The notes under the pieces: generated by a model
What the model was told of the DNA's origin: nothing
Databases searched by the model: none
The model's input: the letters and a program-made list of their open reading frames with translations, nothing else
Position numbers and translations under genes: made by a program
Shown: piece after piece, positions 61,544-64,000 of the stretch
Layout of the letters: the number at the start of each line of letters is the position of its first letter
Position numbering within the stretch: position 1 is the first letter of the stretch
Assembly (NCBI GenBank): GCA_029266525.1
Contig: JAQSWQ010000034.1
Span: 1-64,000 of the forward strand
Length of the DNA: 64,000 nucleotides
Direction of reading: 5' to 3'
From: Microvirga sp.
Lineage (GTDB): Bacteria; Pseudomonadota; Alphaproteobacteria; Rhizobiales; Beijerinckiaceae

Positions 61544-61651
61544 GGGTAGATGGTCAGTCGTGATTAGTCAGTCGGCAGTCGGTTCGAGCATTCGACTCCA
61601 CTGACGATTGACGACTCACGATCGACTGCCGAACGAAAAGGGAGCCGACCA

Positions 61652-62458
61652 ATGTACGCCTTCGCATACCACCGCCCGACGAGCGTCCGGCAGGCCGCAA
61701 ACCTCCTCGGCAAGCTCGATGAGGCGAAGATCGTCGCCGGCGGGCACACGCTGTTGCCGACCATGAAGCAGCGCCTCGCTGCGCCCGCGAACCTCGTCGA
61801 CCTTAACGGGGTCAACGAGCTGCGCGGCATCGAGCGCTCCGGGCGCTCGGTCACGATCGGCGCCATGACGACGCACGCCGAGGTCGCCGAGTCGGCAGAT
61901 GTGAAGGCTGCGATCCCGGCGCTCGCCGAGCTCGCCGAGATGATTGGCGATCCCGCCGTGCGCCATCGCGGCACCATCGGCGGCTCGGTCGCGAACAACG
62001 ACCCGGCGGCAGACTACCCGGCGGCCTGCCTTGCGCTCGGCGCGACGATCGTGACCAACAAGCGCAAGATCGCGGCGGACGAGTACTTCAAAGGCCTGTT
62101 CGAGACGGCGCTCGGGGATGGCGAGATCGTCACCAAGGTGAGTTTCCCGATCCCGCAGAAGGCCGCCTACATGAAGTTCCGCAACCCGGCCTCGCGCTAC
62201 GCGCTCGTCGGCGTGTTCGTGGCGAAGCGGGCGGCCGAGATCCGCGTCGCCGTGACAGGCGCCGGCCAAAACGGCGTCTTCCGCTGGGCGGCCGCCGAGG
62301 AGGCGTTGAAGAAGCGCTTCGCCGCGAAGTCGCTGGAGGGGCTTGCCCACCCGGCCGAAGGGCTCAACGGCGACATCCACGCCGACGTCACCTACCGCGC
62401 CCACCTCATCGGGGTGATGGCTAGGCGCGCTGTCGCGGCCGCGACGGATCGGGAATAG
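61652..62458 (+). CDS. coxM: FAD-binding medium subunit of CO dehydrogenase-like hydroxylase
   Basis: MYAFAYHRPTSVRQAANLLGKLDEAKIVAGGHTLLPTMKQRLAAPANLVDLNGV...HRGTIGGSVANNDPAADYPAACLALGA. Confidence 0.94.
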   Translation: MYAFAYHRPTSVRQAANLLGKLDEAKIVAGGHTLLPTMKQRLAAPANLVDLNGVNELRGIERSGRSVTIGAMTTHAEVAESADVKAAIPALAELAEMIGDPAVRHRGTIGGSVANNDPAADYPAACLALGATIVTNKRKIAADEYFKGLFETALGDGEIVTKVSFPIPQKAAYMKFRNPASRYALVGVFVAKRAAEIRVAVTGAGQNGVFRWAAAEEALKKRFAAKSLEGLAHPAEGLNGDIHADVTYRAHLIGVMARRAVAAATDRE

Positions 62459-62472
62459 CGGCGCTTCGGCTT

Positions 62473-62562
62473 TGTCATGGCCGGGCTTGACCCGGCCATC
62501 CCGATCAGTGAGGCGTGATCGCCCCATTCGCTGAGATGCCCGGGTCAAGCCCGGGCATGACA
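62473..62562. repeat. inverted-repeat extragenic element
   Basis: tgtcatggccgggcttgacccggccat ... atgcccgggtcaagcccgggcatgaca. Confidence 0.85.
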
Positions 62563-62565
62563 ATA

Positions 62566-63483
62566 ATGGCTGACCGGTACGCTCTTCCTACCTCCATCGA
62601 CGACACCCTCGCGCTCCTCAAAGGCGGCGGCTACGTCGCCGACCGGCCCCTCGCGACGGTGCTGTTCCTGGCGCTGAAGCTCGGGCGGCCGCTCTTCCTC
62701 GAGGGCGAGGCGGGCGTCGGCAAGACCGAGATCGCGAAGGTGCTATCGGCGGCGCTCGGCCGGCGGCTGATCCGGCTGCAATGCTATGAGGGCCTCGACG
62801 TCGCTTCCGCGGTCTACGAGTGGAATTACGCCGGCCAGATGATGGCGATCCGCCTCGCCGAGGCCGGCGGCGAGGTCGACCGCGGGCGGCTCGAATCCGA
62901 CCTCTTCTCCGACCGCTATCTCGTCCGCCGTCCCCTCCTGCAGGCGCTCGAGCCCGATCCCGCCGGCCCGCCGGTGCTCCTCATCGACGAGCTCGACCGC
63001 ACCGATGAGGCCTTCGAGGCCTTCCTCCTCGAGGTGCTGTCCGATTTCCAGGTCACCATCCCCGAGCTCGGCACGATCAAGGCCGAGCACCCGCCGATCG
63101 TGATCATCACTTCGAACCGCACCCGCGAGATCCACGACGCCTTGAAGCGCCGCTGCCTCTACCACTGGCTCGACTATCCCGACGCCGCCCGCGAATTGGC
63201 GATCCTGAAAGCCCGCGTGCCGCAGGCGCCGGCGAAGCTCTCGAAGGAGATCGTCGGCTTCGTCCAGGCGATCCGCAAGGAGGACCTGTTCAAGTCGCCG
63301 GGGGTCGCCGAGACCCTCGACTGGGCCTCGGCGCTCGTCGAGCTCGACGCGGTCGCCCTCGACCCGGCGCTGGTTTCGGATACGCTGGGGGTGCTCCTGA
63401 AGTATCAGGACGATATTCAGAAGATGCAGGGCTCGAAGGCCAAGGCCGCGCTCGATGCGGTGCGCGCCGAAGGGAGAACTTGA
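62566..63483 (+). CDS. coxD: MoxR-type AAA+ ATPase, CoxD-like
   Basis: LFLEGEAGVGKTEIAKVLSAALGRRLIRLQCYEGLDVASAVYEWNYAGQMMAIRLAE...VLLIDELDRTDEAFEAFLLEVLSDFQVTIPELG. Confidence 0.93.
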   Translation: MADRYALPTSIDDTLALLKGGGYVADRPLATVLFLALKLGRPLFLEGEAGVGKTEIAKVLSAALGRRLIRLQCYEGLDVASAVYEWNYAGQMMAIRLAEAGGEVDRGRLESDLFSDRYLVRRPLLQALEPDPAGPPVLLIDELDRTDEAFEAFLLEVLSDFQVTIPELGTIKAEHPPIVIITSNRTREIHDALKRRCLYHWLDYPDAARELAILKARVPQAPAKLSKEIVGFVQAIRKEDLFKSPGVAETLDWASALVELDAVALDPALVSDTLGVLLKYQDDIQKMQGSKAKAALDAVRAEGRT

Positions 63484-63484
63484 G

Positions 63485-63889
63485 ATGACCAACGAAAGCC
63501 AAGAACGCCAGGCGATCGAGAAGGCGGTGCAGACCTATCTCGACGGACTCTACGAGGGCGACACCGAGAAGCTCGCGCGCGTCTTCCATCCGACGAGCGC
63601 GCTGACGGGCGATCTCGGCGGCAAGCTCACCATCGTGCCGCGCGACCAGTGGCTCGAGGCGGTGAAGAATCGCCCCTCGCCCAAATCGCAGAACCTGTCG
63701 CGTCACGACGAGATCGTGCAGATCGACATCGCCGGCCCGACTACCGCCTTCGTGAAGGTCAAATGCGCCATCCCGCCGCGCTTCTTCACCGACTACCTCT
63801 CGCTCCTCAAGCTCGACGGGCGCTGGCAGGTGGCCCAGAAGATCTACGCCGCCGAGAGGCGCGAGGCGGCGAGGGTCGCGGCTGAGTGA
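63485..63889 (+). CDS. nuclear transport factor 2-like / putative lumazine-binding family protein
   Basis: RQAIEKAVQTYLDGLYEGDTEKLARVFHPTSALTGDLGGKLTIVPRDQWLEAVKNRPSP...FFTDYLSLLKLDGRWQVAQKIY. Confidence 0.8.
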   Translation: MTNESQERQAIEKAVQTYLDGLYEGDTEKLARVFHPTSALTGDLGGKLTIVPRDQWLEAVKNRPSPKSQNLSRHDEIVQIDIAGPTTAFVKVKCAIPPRFFTDYLSLLKLDGRWQVAQKIYAAERREAARVAAE

Positions 63890-63917
63890 ACGGCGGGGGC
63901 GAGCGCGACGTTAATTC

Positions 63918-63980
63918 CTCCCCCCTTGTGGGGGAGGACCGACTCGGGCGAAGCCCGAGCGAGGAGGGGGGGCGGTGGGA
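63918..63980. repeat. repetitive extragenic element, cctccccccttgtgggggagg type
   Basis: Palindromes cctccccccttgtgggggagg and ctcgggcgaagcccgag downstream of the last CDS. Confidence 0.55.
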
Positions 63981-64000
63981 CCCGGCACAGGGCGCGACGA

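Overview
High-GC chromosomal window from an alphaproteobacterium, probably Hyphomicrobiales/Rhizobiales. This placement is inferred from the cckA-recA-alaS-icd neighbourhood and a GAAC-N7-GAAC SOS-type box upstream of recA. Most of the window is core metabolism and housekeeping: recA, alaS, icd, rpsD, purB, rpe, murI, moaA, gph, gabD, a liv branched-chain amino-acid ABC cluster, and a coxG / coxS-L-M-D molybdenum hydroxylase cluster with the form-II AYRGAGR motif. One tRNA-Val(CAC) was found. No rRNA, CRISPR array, prophage or complete mobile element was seen. The most unusual locus is an apparent operon at 4206-12844. It encodes a 2368-aa membrane histidine kinase with a Cache-like sensor, HAMP and ten tandem GAF modules, followed by a CheY-like receiver and a receiver-cyclase fusion. 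Its inter-GAF linkers are almost identical at DNA level while the GAF cores have diverged. Other points worth a second look: a K+ channel gene split by one apparent 1-nt deletion; a low-GC FRG-domain gene with two compensating frameshifts between coxG and coxS; a ~550-bp non-coding, hairpin-rich locus behind a sigma70-like promoter between rpsD and purB; a possible IS21-type relict end; nested inverted-repeat elements; and a 3x22-bp tandem repeat before coxL. All calls were made by eye from the sequence and supplied translations. No database search was run.
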